A stretch of DNA of 64,000 bases from Kalaharituber pfeilii (Eukaryota > Ascomycota > Pezizomycetes > Pezizales > Pezizaceae): the NCBI GenBank assembly GCA_015179045.1, contig WHUZ01000017.1, positions 744,001-808,000 of the forward strand. The letters are read 5' to 3'. Below are positions 23,451-34,700 of this stretch, one piece after another. The notes beneath the pieces are model-generated. The model ran no database searches and was not told the DNA's origin. It was given only the letters and a program-made list of their open reading frames with translations. Position numbers and translations under genes: made by a program. Position 1 is the first letter of the stretch; every line of letters begins with the position of its first letter.

Positions 23451-23810
23451 GTGTTAAAATGGCCGTTTCAGCAGGTTTATGAACTTGATAGTTTAGTTGC
23501 ACTCCGCATATCTATGCAAGTCATCCTTCATGCGCAAAATGCCTCCTGTGAGCCAGAGGCAACATATCTTCAGGGGGTATTTAAACACTTTGCGTTGTGC
23601 CATAATCCGGAGGTGTCATATGAAGCTGACCGAGCAGCTGTGATCTGAATTAAGAGGCTGCATGCAAAAGTGATTCAGAGTGGTTATAGAGAGGAACAGC
23701 AACGAAAGCTTCAATGTCCGTTGCAGCCGTGACCAGGACGGACTGAAGAGACGTTTATCTTGTTTCGGAACGAGATCTCCTGGTATTATATTCCTCCGCC
23801 AGATTTGTCA
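23451..23810 (+). pseudogene. Degenerate coding remnant upstream of the DIRS-type element
   Basis: A frame ending at 23648 contains VYELDSLVALRISMQV and EATYLQGVFKHFALCHNPEV. After the stop, another frame continues in coding style (RLHAKVIQSGYREEQQRK, then FRNEISWYYIPPPDLSW). Together they look like one interrupted exon of a protein I cannot name. It may be the site into which the downstream retrotransposon inserted. Confidence 0.3.
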
Positions 23811-24216
23811 TGGTAAGCATCTTTCCCGGATGTGTTACCTCCTACATATGCCTGAGCAACTATTTAAAAATTTGGCGGTTAGGCCGCAGGCTAATGGACG
23901 AGGCTTGACAGCGACCCTGGCCCGGAGGCCCGTGACCGAGCCACCAACAAGCCACCAACAGAGCCTCCACGGTCGCCACCAAGCCACGAGAAGAGGTCTT
24001 CCCATTCGGGAAGTCACAGGGAGATGGTCACGTGCTGCCCTCGTGCTATATAGAGAGGGAGGAGAGGCCTTGCATTCCCTCCTCAAGCCGCTGCAATTCG
24101 CAAGCCATACGAAATCGCAGAAGTCACCCAATTGCACGCTCTACGACGTTTTTTTTCACTACGCATTTCTATTGCACGCTTTGCTCAAGAATCCTTCCTA
24201 TACACCCAATAAAATC

Positions 24217-25284
24217 ATGATGAGCCACCCATACGGTACCCGGTCACAGACACCGACATCCACAACCCAGGCACCTGCATCGTCAATCACCTCGAATTCC
24301 TCACGAACCGCAACCCTTCAGGTGCCAGGAACACCACCACTACCTAACGATTCCACCAGCTCTGCACAAATAGGCGAATTCCCTAGAGCTGTAATGGATG
24401 CGATTGCTCAGCAAGTCCTCCAAAGCCTGCAGCAGTCACAGACGGTGAATGCACCAGTAACAAACGGAGGAACCCCAACGAACGCAGGAGCCCCAACGAT
24501 AAACCCGAGTACTGCAGTTCCAACCACGGTGGTGCCAAATACCCCAAACAATCCACAGGATGACGGTAAGGAGGCTCAGATATTACCCCTACACATCCGG
24601 TACCCTGTAGTGGATTCCACTGTCTGGCGAGATATTCTTGATGGCCGTTTCAAAGCTGAGGACTTGTTAAAAGTCAATGCGTCTTTTTATTCCATGGCCG
24701 CAGCCAAGAAACGCAAGCAGGAAGTCACACCAGGCCCGCATGGCGCTACCACTCGAGAGATTGATATTGAGGAATACCGGTCAATCGGTATGTTGATACA
24801 ACCCTTTGAGGTTTACTGTCAGGCGATAATACACTTTGCTCCGCAAGGTGTAAAGGTCCCCCTGGGTGCCGCTCTTGGAGATTACAGATTCCTCCTGTAC
24901 AATCTTCTCCAAGTCCATACATGGGAAAGTGTCCGAATCTTCCATATGGCCTTCCATCAAAAGAGAATCCTCGTCGATGTATACGACCCAAAAGGGTGGC
25001 GGGAACACGACCCGGCACTCCAATACCTCCTCACCAAACGCCCCCCACGTAACGAGCCAGATGCGAAGCGGCAGAAGCAGTGGCCGCCCTCAGCGCCCTC
25101 AACGTCAACATCCGGCAACCTCCTACCGTGCTTCCGCTTTAATAGTGGGACGTGCCGAAGCCAAAACTGCCGCTATGCACATGTCTGCTCGACATGCGGA
25201 AAGCCCCACCCAAACTGCCGGGCACCAGCATCAGAAGGGAACACGGCCCCACTGGCGGATCGAGTGCAACAACCGGGCCGGTAA
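24217..25284 (+). CDS. DIRS-type ORF1, Gag-like protein with CCCH/CCHC-type zinc finger
   Basis: This is the probable nucleocapsid-like protein of the element (355 residues from ATG 24217; the next codon is also ATG). The N-terminal 120 residues are Thr/Ser/Pro/Asn-rich and likely disordered. A conserved middle (RYPVVDSTVWRDILDGRF to about AFHQKRILVDVYDPKGW) resembles the ORF1 core of fungal tyrosine-recombinase elements. The C-terminus has CFRFNSGTCRSQNCRYAHVC, a CCCH finger, followed by CSTCGKPHPNC. The frame is open further upstream to 23680, but that part looks non-coding. Only 6 nt separate it from ORF2. Confidence 0.75.
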   Translation: MMSHPYGTRSQTPTSTTQAPASSITSNSSRTATLQVPGTPPLPNDSTSSAQIGEFPRAVMDAIAQQVLQSLQQSQTVNAPVTNGGTPTNAGAPTINPSTAVPTTVVPNTPNNPQDDGKEAQILPLHIRYPVVDSTVWRDILDGRFKAEDLLKVNASFYSMAAAKKRKQEVTPGPHGATTREIDIEEYRSIGMLIQPFEVYCQAIIHFAPQGVKVPLGAALGDYRFLLYNLLQVHTWESVRIFHMAFHQKRILVDVYDPKGWREHDPALQYLLTKRPPRNEPDAKRQKQWPPSAPSTSTSGNLLPCFRFNSGTCRSQNCRYAHVCSTCGKPHPNCRAPASEGNTAPLADRVQQPGR

Positions 25285-25290
25285 CAATTA

Positions 25291-27192
25291 ATGGGGGATT
25301 TTCAGGTTGAGACGTCTAGTGTTAAGCTAGAGAATAAAGACTGTTCTTTGGAGTCCTTCGTGTCTTTCCCTTACCATGTGACGTCCCGCAGTGACAATCC
25401 CCAAAAAGTAGACCCAGGCCCGCTGCAGCCCCAGGGATGGGCCCGCTGGCTCAAAAACCATCCAGATCGCTACTATGTTAGTACACTAGTACGAATAATT
25501 GAATATGGAGCAAAGATAGGCTATACTGGGCCTGACCAAGTAATACTAAGTAAAAACCTCCCGTCCGCGAATGACGCCCCACAGGTCCTGACCGAGGACC
25601 TCCGCGAACAACTCACCCATGCCCGCGTGGGACAGGTCACCGAGCTGCCCAAAAAATTCATTTCCTCACCCTTGGGTCTAGTCCCAAAAGGCGATGGAGG
25701 ATGGCGAAGAATCCATCACCTATCTCACCCCCGGGGAAACTCAGTCAATGACCACATACCCCCCACCTGGGGAACTCTCACATACGTTAAGTTCGACGAA
25801 GCCCTTACGGCAGTTGCGAAAAGAGGAAAAGGAGCTATTCTTGTCAAACGAGACCTAGCGAATGCCTTCCGCCACGTTCCAGTATCACCCGAGGACTGGT
25901 GGCTGCTAGGATTCACGTGGGAAGGAAGCTGGTGGTACGACAAATACCTCCCCTTTGGCTTGCGTACCTCCCCATTCATCTTCGACTTGTTTGCAAAAGG
26001 TCTGCGATGGATTTTAGAAAACGAGAAGAGCTGGGAAGATATACTCCAGTACCTAGATGACTTCCTCAATGTACTCAACCCACACGCCGACACAGATGCC
26101 GACCGGTACGAGCAAGACTTCGCCGATATCTGTAAAGATCTAGGTCTTCAGGTCAAAGCCTCAAAGAGCTTGCGAGCGACAGTCGCCGAATTCCTAGGAA
26201 TCCAAATCGATACCGAGACCATGCAAGCACGTCTCCCTTCGGACAAATATACGAAAGCACTCCTCCTCCTTAGGCTGTATCTCAAACGTCGGTCAATCAC
26301 ACTGCTAGAACTGCAATCGTTGACAGGGTTTTTATCCTTTGCAGCAAAAGTAGTCCCAATGGGACGTACCTTTCTCAGACGCTTATACAATGCCCTCTCA
26401 TCCTATTCAGCACCCTCCCGGAGGTGCCATATCACAGCCGAGATGCGTGTAGACCTGCACTGGTGGTTAAATTTTCTCCCATCATGGGACGGAACGTCCA
26501 TAATCCATCCCCACCGCCTAGAGTTCGCCCTCTGGACCGATGCGTCGGGCCGCAAAGGGATTGGGGGCTACTACCTCCCCAAACTTGAAGCGTCTGCAAC
26601 GTCAGCTTATGACCTCACAGCCATCCCGCTGGAGAGTGCATTCTCCTCCAGACTACCACGTAGGCACCGGAGCAAACATATCAACTTCAAGGAAATGGCC
26701 GCAGTCCTCCACTCGTTCCGCCGCTGGGGAAACAAATGGCATGGTGTACGGCTGCACATCCACAGTGACAATACCGCAGTTGTGAATGGCCTCGCTAGGC
26801 GATCGATGAAGGGGGCAGCAATGGACCCGCTGCGGAAGATCACGCTCCTATGCGCAAAAGAAGACGTTGAGCTCGCGGCTCACTGGATACCTACGGGGGA
26901 GAACAAATTAGCTGATAGCCTATCTCGCTTTGATTTTAAGAAAGTGGCTAACCTCGCACCCCAGCTCTCCAGGTTACGCATGACCCCCCGGAGTCGTGGT
27001 ACAGCGACGTCCCAGACCTCCCGCGGCGAGCAGCTAGATACCTCTGGTGGGGCCTCTCAGCCTCCACAAGAAAAACCTACCACTCAGCAAGAAGGGAATA
27101 CGCCTTATTCTGCGCCCTTCGCGGTATCCCAATCTTCCCAGCAACCGCAGCATCCCTCTGTGAATGGGTGGCCTCTCTCGCAGGAAAGATAA
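25291..27192 (+). CDS. DIRS-type ORF2, reverse transcriptase-RNase H
   Basis: This copies element RNA into DNA and degrades the RNA strand. RT motifs run from about residue 125: SSPLGLVPKGDGGWRRIHHL, KRDLANAFRHVPV (first catalytic Asp), LPFGLRTSPFIFD and YLDDFLNVL (catalytic DD). RNase H follows, with LWTDASGRKGIGGY, FKEMAAVLHSF, HSDNTAVVNGL and NKLADSLSRF supplying the D-E-D-D set. All key residues are present. The last ~70 codons (after about 26985) are Gln/Ser/Pro-rich and overlap the recombinase frame, so they are probably not a conserved domain. Confidence 0.88.
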   Translation: MGDFQVETSSVKLENKDCSLESFVSFPYHVTSRSDNPQKVDPGPLQPQGWARWLKNHPDRYYVSTLVRIIEYGAKIGYTGPDQVILSKNLPSANDAPQVLTEDLREQLTHARVGQVTELPKKFISSPLGLVPKGDGGWRRIHHLSHPRGNSVNDHIPPTWGTLTYVKFDEALTAVAKRGKGAILVKRDLANAFRHVPVSPEDWWLLGFTWEGSWWYDKYLPFGLRTSPFIFDLFAKGLRWILENEKSWEDILQYLDDFLNVLNPHADTDADRYEQDFADICKDLGLQVKASKSLRATVAEFLGIQIDTETMQARLPSDKYTKALLLLRLYLKRRSITLLELQSLTGFLSFAAKVVPMGRTFLRRLYNALSSYSAPSRRCHITAEMRVDLHWWLNFLPSWDGTSIIHPHRLEFALWTDASGRKGIGGYYLPKLEASATSAYDLTAIPLESAFSSRLPRRHRSKHINFKEMAAVLHSFRRWGNKWHGVRLHIHSDNTAVVNGLARRSMKGAAMDPLRKITLLCAKEDVELAAHWIPTGENKLADSLSRFDFKKVANLAPQLSRLRMTPRSRGTATSQTSRGEQLDTSGGASQPPQEKPTTQQEGNTPYSAPFAVSQSSQQPQHPSVNGWPLSQER

Positions 27193-28001
27193 AGACAGAC
27201 ACAATAAAACTCTACCTAACCGGGCTCCGATCCCTTCATGTCGATTTAGGCCACCCGGTCGAGGCGTTCCAAGATCTAAGGCTGCAAAGAATCATTCGGG
27301 GAATCAAGCGATTTCATAGCGAGCCAGAGACAAGACGGCGCGAAAGGCTTCCGATTACCCGGGATGTCCTGCTTCAAATAATAGAGCAGCTGGCGATAGG
27401 TCAGTCCCTTGATGAAGTCACGCTGCACGCAGCATTCTGCCTCGCATTCGCGGGTTTCCTCCGGGTGGGAGAATTCACCTGGTCAGCGTGGGAACAAGAC
27501 GCCCCACAGTGGCACCTCACCCGCAAATCGATCCAGTTCGAGGGGTCCGGATCCAGGCTGTACTTGAAGCTGCCGGCGAGCAAAACAGACCCCTTCCGGC
27601 AGAGTATAACCCTCACCATTGCGGCATCGGCAGACGGGGCATGCCCAGTCGCGTCACTCCACCGCTTGTACCAACTTGTCCCAGCCGGACCAGAATCTCC
27701 ACTCTTCTTCCGCCAGAACGGTCTACCATTCACACGTGAGTACGTGGTGGATAGGCTGCGTCAGATCCTCCGTCAATTGGGTTTTCGCGGCCAGTACTCT
27801 GGTCATTCTTTCCGTAGAGGGGCAGCAACCTCAGCACACATGGCAGGCCTATCGGCAGATGAGATTCAACTCCTGGGCAGGTGGAAGTCAGAAGCTTACC
27901 GCTGGTACATAGAAGTCCATCCAGAGCACATCTTCCAGCTAGCACAACGCCTGCACCTCCCCTCAGAGCTCCCTACCTCCGTGGGCGCACGTCGGCAGTG
28001 A
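26952..28001 (+). CDS. DIRS-type ORF3, tyrosine recombinase
   Basis: This is the integrase of the element, joining circular DNA to target by a tyrosine-linked intermediate. The frame is open from 26952 (after TAA) and lies -1 relative to ORF2, overlapping it by 241 nt. The overlap already encodes the N-terminal DNA-binding part (YLWWGLSASTRKTYHSARRE, then FCALRGIPIFP), so the coding start is upstream of the GTG at 27168. The catalytic part has an Arg in AGFLRVGEF, GHSFRRGAAT (HxxR), a Trp in LLGRWKSEAY and the nucleophile in RWYIEVHP. No ATG occurs before the catalytic half, so expression likely needs -1 frameshifting or splicing. Confidence 0.85.
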   Translation, partial: PRTPALQVTHDPPESWYSDVPDLPRRAARYLWWGLSASTRKTYHSARREYALFCALRGIPIFPATAASLCEWVASLAGKIKTDTIKLYLTGLRSLHVDLGHPVEAFQDLRLQRIIRGIKRFHSEPETRRRERLPITRDVLLQIIEQLAIGQSLDEVTLHAAFCLAFAGFLRVGEFTWSAWEQDAPQWHLTRKSIQFEGSGSRLYLKLPASKTDPFRQSITLTIAASADGACPVASLHRLYQLVPAGPESPLFFRQNGLPFTREYVVDRLRQILRQLGFRGQYSGHSFRRGAATSAHMAGLSADEIQLLGRWKSEAYRWYIEVHPEHIFQLAQRLHLPSELPTSVGARRQ

Positions 28002-28658
28002 GCCCGTTTGGGGCCTTTTGGGGGTCCTTCGGCGTGCCCTTCGGCATGCCCCTTCGGCATGCCAAGGGCACAGGGGGTTGGAAACCCCTAGGCCTTTTTT
28101 TTCCGCAACCCTCGAAACCAACAGTCAGATGGCGCTGAGTCATATTGCTTGCATTCCTTTTCTTTCACATGTATGATAGTCGATAGAAATCTTCTCTCTT
28201 TTCCGAAGCCGATGTGCATTAGTCCTTACTTTGACAAATCTTAGATGGTGCCTTACCATCACCGATGGGGTAATGATGTGCCCACCGGTAATGATGCGTG
28301 CTCTTGGCACTCCTCCTCACGCATTTTCTCATCGTATTACTTATTGCAGGCATACAACATATATTAAAATTACATACTACAAGGCTAATTCCATATCGCT
28401 AAATCAGAATCTTTGGTCAGAATCATGAAAAAATCAAAAGGTCAAGATCTCTGAATAAATCTGTCATCCTCCATCCAAAAAAAGATCTCCTTGCAAATGA
28501 CCTATCTAATATCATCCAAAATTATTAAAGAGACCTATCAATTCTTATTCATTGTATATCAGTCTATTAAGTTATAGTCAGCAATTGCATATAGAATTCA
28601 TCTGGAATGCAGTATACCTTCAAATATATAGATAAAATTCAGATTCTCAGGTGAATCT

Positions 28659-29125
28659 TTAGATCTCGATGTCATTATCAGTATTTTCAAAGTCTTCAGA
28701 TGATCCAGAAATGCTAGGACTTGACATAGTGGTAGTTAAAGGGCTAGAGATGATGACTGTAGCCTCATTTGAGGGCTCTGGTAGAGATGATGAGCAATGT
28801 GGCTCAAAATTCACTGATGATACTTCTCTGGCCACCCCCTCCCTTGGCTGTTGAAACCCTCCCCGAACATCAACCATAGGTTTCCCTCGGCCGTGGCCCC
28901 GTGTACGAACTGCCCCATGACCTCTCATTGCAGTCCGCTTAGCTACTTTATGTTCCTTCTCTTCTTGCTTCTATTTTACCCTCTTTTTATGCTCTTTCAT
29001 ACCTAATCACCTTTTTTCCTCAATAGCCTTTTTTTTTCTTTCTTGAGAGCATTCTACTACTTCTCTGCTTTCTCTGCCTATTTTTCTGCTTTCAGGATCT
29101 TTTCCACTGCTACTCTTAACTTCTT
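28659..29125 (-). pseudogene. C-terminal remnant of a pogo/Fot1-like transposase
   Basis: On the minus strand, a Lys/Glu/Arg-rich coiled stretch (KLRVAVEKILKAEK with stops) leads into an intact 89-residue frame with GRGKPMVDVRGG and a Ser-rich acidic end (SSPSISGSSEDFEN). This is the usual style of fungal pogo transposase tails. The inverted copy at 29502-29705 encodes a diverged version of the same tail. The DDE catalytic domain is absent from both arms. The family assignment rests on the TA target and tail composition only. Confidence 0.45.
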
Positions 29126-29325
29126 CTCTGTTACGGGCTCACCACAACCATAGGGCGGTCGGTGGCGTATACGAAATGCGAGCTGATGTCGGGCGGCGTC
29201 GCAGTCGCATAAATAAGTACTATATCATATGAGCTATGCAGAGGACTAGTGAGCATCACTAGTCAAGTGTCTTTTTGACCTGGCAAACGGTAACTCTCTG
29301 CGTTTACCAGATCTGTTACATTCTC
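29125..29325. repeat. Solo LTR-like element, 191 bp, 5-bp TSD
   Basis: The element (29130-29320) begins TGTTACGGGC and ends CTGTTACA, with perfect TTCTC on both sides. Its interior (TATGAGCTATGCAGAGGACTAG, GTAACTCTCTGCGTTTACCA) matches those at 51933 and 62518. TG...CA ends and 5-bp duplications fit a solo LTR; a MITE is the alternative. Confidence 0.8.
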
Positions 29326-31128
29326 CACTTACATATTTTTCCAAATTTTGTTACTTTTTCTTTTCCGCTACCTCAAGCACTGCTTTCACCTTTACAATCT
29401 CATTATAATGGGGATTGTAGGTATTTGACTAGCTGCGTACTCCTCTACGCAGCTTATATAGCAATGCAACAGCAATAGCATATTGCATACGTCATATATG
29501 TGTGCATATTCACTCTACCAGCCGCCCAGTATTATTAGCAAATTCTTACCTGCAGAGCTCATCATCTCTACCGAAGGCCTCAAATAAGGCTACAGCCATC
29601 ACCTCTAGTCCTTCAGCTATCACCATGCATAGTTGTAGCATTTCTGGATCACCTGAAAACTCTGAGAACACTAATAGTGATATTGATGTACAAAGATTGG
29701 CCTGAGAATGTAAGCTTTCTCTATATATTTGAAAGTATAGTTATTCTAGATGAACTCTGCATGCAACTGCTGACTATAACCTAATAGACTGATGCAGGGC
29801 AAATATGCATTGATAGCTTTCTATAATAATATCTTGATTTGGAGTAATATTGGGCAGGTTATATAGAAGGGGGGCTTTTTTTGATGGAGAATGATAGATT
29901 TAGTCACAGATCTTGATTTATTGATTTTTTTGTGATTCTGATGAAAGATTCTGATTTAGCGATGTTGAATTAGCCTTGTAGTATATAATTTCAATATATG
30001 TTATATACCTACAATAAGTAATACGGTGGGAGAATGCATGAGGAGGAGTGCCAAGAGGGCGCATCATTACCGGTGGGCACATCATTACCCCATCGGTGAT
30101 GGTACCTTCCCGCCTCCGAAACTAAGATACCCCGCAATGCCAAGATCGCCAGCCGATCGCGTCCACGTTTAAGCTTAAGTCCACCTCATACAATACTCCC
30201 ATCTACATCAATCACCCCAACCTCCTCAACGGTCGCCAAATCTCCCCCATCTCTTTTTTAATCTGCCCTCCTCCAATTTTACCTGAAGATTCTCTTCTTT
30301 CCTTCCTGCACTAGCATTATGCATTTTAGCCTGATCTCCGTCCTCGTCATTGCTATGCCCTCTCCATTTTCCCCGCCTGCGTCCCATTGCTGTCTTGCTC
30401 ACGGAAATGTGGGAAATGGAGGATTGAAAATTGCTGCAGCGGCACATATCCATTTGATATCTGGGACGTTTGTCTCGGGTTTTCGTGAGGCAGTGCTTTG
30501 GATGTGATTGAGTACATGGAAGAGCTAACGTCGGTAACGGGAGCGGCGGAACCTGACGCCTCCCTCCTTGTCCGTACCCTAGTGTCGCCAGCATTTTCGG
30601 GACTCAATGCGCCCGTCATAACAGGGACAATCGCCTCCTTCTTTCCTTGTCAATTGCTTTCCTCCACATCCATCCACACCTCGTCGGGAGTGTGTTTGTA
30701 CGCGAGGATTTTGGCGTTTCGGTTGCGCAGATGGCTCTGGTATGCGCAGTGAGAGTGGACAAAGAATCGAAATCCGAGTTTGCGATGATTGGTTGTGATG
30801 GCGGCGAAGTTGGAGCATTGGGGATTTCAGAATGAGCTGGTTCAGATGGTGGGATCGGACACATTGCAGTTGCGCTCCATGGGGCCCTCAGCTCACCCTT
30901 TCTCGCATTCATCTTGTTTGCGAGATTTTGCCATTTACTCTTTCTTCCTCTTTCTCAATTAATACCCTCTGTCATCAGCCTGCGGTTCCACCGTTGCCTC
31001 AGCACCAAAATACACCCCACTCCACTCCTTGCGCACCATTTTTGCCATCCCTGGCCCTTTATCCATCCTTACTCCCACTGCTTCCGCCATCACAGTCTTT
31101 GGCATCGGAGACGGCGTTTTCGGTATCT

Positions 31129-31716
31129 CTAATGGGTTGCACATTCTCTTCCCTTCCTAACCAGAAGTAAGATCATCTTGAGCCTCCAACTTCTCCACGG
31201 TCCCCCAGGAGCGAAGTATACCTGCCCCTTCTCGGACGCTGACGGTGTAGATTTGGTAATATTGAGCGTTTTGCGTTGCCGCCGATTCACAATCATGCCG
31301 ACTAGAGCTCGAAGGCCACCTGCGCTACGCGCCGAGTGCAATTTCATGAAGAAGCCCCCTGTCTCCGGTATGGGTGGCAGTTGTGGTGGTACTTTTCTCC
31401 TCTTTCTGATCATAAGCGAACTCGGTTCCTGTGTGGGGACTGGGAAGCTTCCACTGCTATATCTATATACAATAGTTGCGGTGGCACATACATCTATCTC
31501 GGGTTCGGAACACTCTAGCTTGCGCTTTCGATCCGTTTTGTGGCCCCTTCTCAATATCTTGCTTTTCTCTTCTTCCTGTCTTCCTCTTCCCTTGCCCTTA
31601 CACGCGCATCTGGCTTTTGGTTTTGATTTGCGCTTCAGCTTCTTTCCCTTTCGCCTCTCCTTCCTCACCCGCTGCTGCTCCTCCTGCTGTGTTTCGAGGA
31701 GGAAGGATGTCAACAC
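31129..31716 (-). CDS. Hypothetical basic protein, doubtful
   Basis: This is a 195-residue frame with a Lys/Arg-rich first third (RRKGKKLKRKSKPKARC) and a second half (LRALVGMIVNRRQRK) that has a recognisable but interrupted counterpart in copy A (minus strand, 11300-10850). No domain is recognised. Because the equivalent frame in copy A is broken, it may be a decayed gene or chance coding in a pyrimidine-rich tract. Confidence 0.2.
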   Translation of the reverse strand: MLTSFLLETQQEEQQRVRKERRKGKKLKRKSKPKARCACKGKGRGRQEEEKSKILRRGHKTDRKRKLECSEPEIDVCATATIVYRYSSGSFPVPTQEPSSLMIRKRRKVPPQLPPIPETGGFFMKLHSARSAGGLRALVGMIVNRRQRKTLNITKSTPSASEKGQVYFAPGGPWRSWRLKMILLLVRKGRECATH

Positions 31717-34700
31717 TTCTTTCTCATTCTGTTTCTCTTTCCCTGATTATGATGCTGCCTGTGTGTATTCGTTCTATGTTTACTGCAGGAACTATCGACA
31801 TCTATGTCGGGTTTTCCACCACTGTCGATCTTTGAACAGGAAGGAGGTGGTAGGGTTCATGGGGACGGGAAAGTGGTGGAGAAAGTGGATATGGATAGGA
31901 TGGCAGATGGAGTGATGATTGTGATGATGATTATGATGGCGACAATTGCCATCACGCTGGAGCTGACGCAGACAACGCCGAGAACAGTATGGAACGCAAA
32001 TCCTGCTTTCTCTGCACTCGACATGCCGTACACTCGAACAAACCGTTTCTTTGTCCAGCGACCTTTCTCCAATCGGCATCCCACACGCAATATACATTGA
32101 CGAATAGTCAAACTTGACGTTCCCGACTTGAAAGTGAAGGGCTGAATATTAGGCCAAACTCTGCAGTTGGGATATTGATAGACATGGAGTTGTGGACGAT
32201 ATGCTGGACGATATATACTCCCTGAATCTGTGTATCAGAGGGTAGATTATCTATATTGCGGAAGAGTCACCTATTCTGTCCGGAGCTTGGTGCTGGGGAG
32301 AGGAGTTCAACCGCGGCTTCCGCTTCAGAGACTGATTGCAGATCCACGGATGACGATGAGCCTTTTCGACGCTGCTGCTCTCTCCAATCTCAATTTGTAC
32401 CTTGTTCCGCCAACGACGTTGCCTGGGTCCTCCGGTTCTTTCATTCATTGGAATCTAAACTGTGTTAATAAGCTTCTCTCCGCTTGTTCTTTCCTCCTGA
32501 CTCTCCCCTCTTACATGCAACATGAGAACTACCGGTGGAGACAATGCCCGCAAGTCGATTTACCCGGCATCGCCTGTAACCGCTTGTTTTTGCCTCAGCT
32601 ATATCGCCTCAATTTCCTCCTGTACCATCTCTTTCACCTCCTTCGCAACTTCCGTGAATGTGACCTTTGTCTCGCGAAGTTTCTCAAATATACCCATTTT
32701 CTTGCTCACCTTCCCTTTCACAGGGCGCCAATCATCTAGCACCCGAGTTTATTGGTCGGAGGATCCTCTCAAGTGCGAGTTTATGTCAGAAATCCGAATC
32801 TGAACTGGAGCCTGACGATGAACTTGTTGAACTTGACTTCGGTTTGAACCTTTTGATGAGGGTGAGAGTAAGGATGAGGTTGAGAATTGAGGGTGAAGAG
32901 GACGAAGATGATGAAGAAGATAACATTATGGAAGAATCCCGGAAGCCATTGTCCCAACATTTCAACCTAACTCTCGTCCGATGTCAACTCCCATTCCGAT
33001 TCCGATGGCTCCCCTATCCGAGTGGAAGCATTTGCGCTTGGATGCTGTGAATCAATGAAAAACTTTACCGCTTTCCTAAAGTCTGCCTTTATTGGAACCT
33101 TGTCATTATGTTCAACGACTTCCACTACTCCCGATACGGTCTGTGCTGCAATTCTGGGATTTTGAATTTTGTCATTGTGTTGGTACTAGGGATGGGGATG
33201 GTGATGTCAGTGGAGGTGATGGAGATGAAGGATCTGGTGAGAAGTGCATTGGGATTGCCGCTTTTGGTATTTGTGGTGGTGCTTTTTGGAGGTGGCCGTG
33301 TTCTTGTTGGTGCTATCTCTATCTGGTACTTCGACTGCTGCGGGCAGGGGGAGTGGGGGCTTATGTTAGCAATTGAACTTCAAAGACCATCGCCATGACT
33401 ACTTGCTACCAACCGTTACACGATAGCCGACACATCACAAATGGGGGCTGGTGATATCGCGTCTCTCATCCTTTGCAAAGGGAACAAAAGGTCGAAAAGA
33501 GACATTGATAGTATGTTATGCCAGTCAAACCGAGAAATTAAATATAATCGCTAACAGGATACGAAGCAAGGGACTCCAACAGAACTCAACTGGAGCCCTT
33601 CCCCCCCTTATGACCTCCACCCTACTGCCGTCATCGCTCTTCAGGTTCTCAAATCCCAGGACGCACATCGCTGCTACGCAGCCATGACCTTTTACGCACT
33701 CGAGTTTCCTGGCGGACGAACGGTCCGTTCAGAGTAAAACAACGACATCATATGCAAATTCCATCTTCTAGCTCTCGAATCTGAGTCCTGACCAGACGAA
33801 AACCTGCATCTCCCGTCTCCATTCCTGCTGCTGCATACACATCCGGATACGGTGCCACTTGTGTACGTGATGTGTGGCGATGGAGGTGGAGATTCCGTGT
33901 ATCCTGGGACCTGGCAGTAGGACGAAAAGATGCTCATGGTAGAAGGGTCATGGCGGGCAATAATGGGTGGTGGTGGATGCGTGACATGAAATAAAGTTTC
34001 CTGGGGGTGGAGGAGGGCTGGGTTCTGCAGGGGGCACTGCTGGTGATGCTGCGAGAGACGGGGCGGGGACGGGTGCCAATTTCTCTTCTTCTCTGTGAAA
34101 GACTGTTTTGACCGATGCACCAGTGGACACAATTGGGCAACGGGTCGACCTACCTACCCAATATTGGTGAATCGTTCGACATATCCACTAATGCGTTGGT
34201 AGTTATAGATCGTTCGAACGATGCAGAAATGTGATGAATTGGTAGGTCGTCTGCTGGAACCATTCCCAACTGCAATATGGCGCGATACAGGGGTGTGATG
34301 GAATACTGAATCGACTGGGTAATTATCACAGAATGAACAGAAACAGTCAACTGCCAACAATCTGATGGAATGCGCGAGAACACTCAGCTCTTGCCAATGA
34401 GTACCCATCACCCCCCCGCCAAAAAAAAAAAAAAATAGACAGCAAAAAGTCAAAAACGAGTTACCCCGGTTCCAACTCCCTGTTGATCATCGTTATAATT
34501 CTAGAATTCTAACTCTCAAGAGATCATTGTTGGAACCGGAGCATTACAGTCCATCTCATAGATGAGATGCCGGACAACCCTCTTCCCCAGCTCGACTCAA
34601 GAATCGAACCGGGGCCCTCAATTCTACACCTCTCCATGGCGCTTGTTGTTACCTCCATTGCTGGAGACAACAGCATTCCACTTCGGCCAAGGCGCAGGTC

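Larger units (their letters stand above)
23850..28130 (+). mobile_element. DIRS-type tyrosine-recombinase retrotransposon
   Basis: Three consecutive plus-strand frames encode a CCCH-type Gag-like protein, RT-RNase H, and a tyrosine recombinase in place of an integrase, the order seen in DIRS/Ngaro-like elements. All three are open over their full length, so the copy may be young. A TATATAGAGAGG box lies near 24047. The 3' flank has a repeated CCCTTCGGCATG motif (28037-28069) and an AAACCCCTAGG palindrome. The exact ends and their split or inverted repeats could not be fixed by eye, so the outer coordinates are approximate. Confidence 0.75.
28256..30102. mobile_element. Fold-back pogo/Fot1-like (Tc1/mariner) relic
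   Basis: Both ends carry CCATCACCGATGGGG in inverted orientation, and each is flanked by TA (28254-55 and 30103-04), the Tc1/mariner target. The inverted arms continue with gaps for 500-600 bp each and include the transposase 3' coding end on both sides, so the element consists of two 3' ends facing outward. A TGTTACGG-type solo LTR (29130-29320) sits in the middle, beside a second decayed LTR piece at ~29430-29535. The element cannot encode transposase. Confidence 0.75.

Noticed and set aside
34562..34700. tRNA-like sequence around CGAACCGGGGCC
   Set aside because: The counterpart in duplication copy A lacks the matching stems, and no cloverleaf could be formed.
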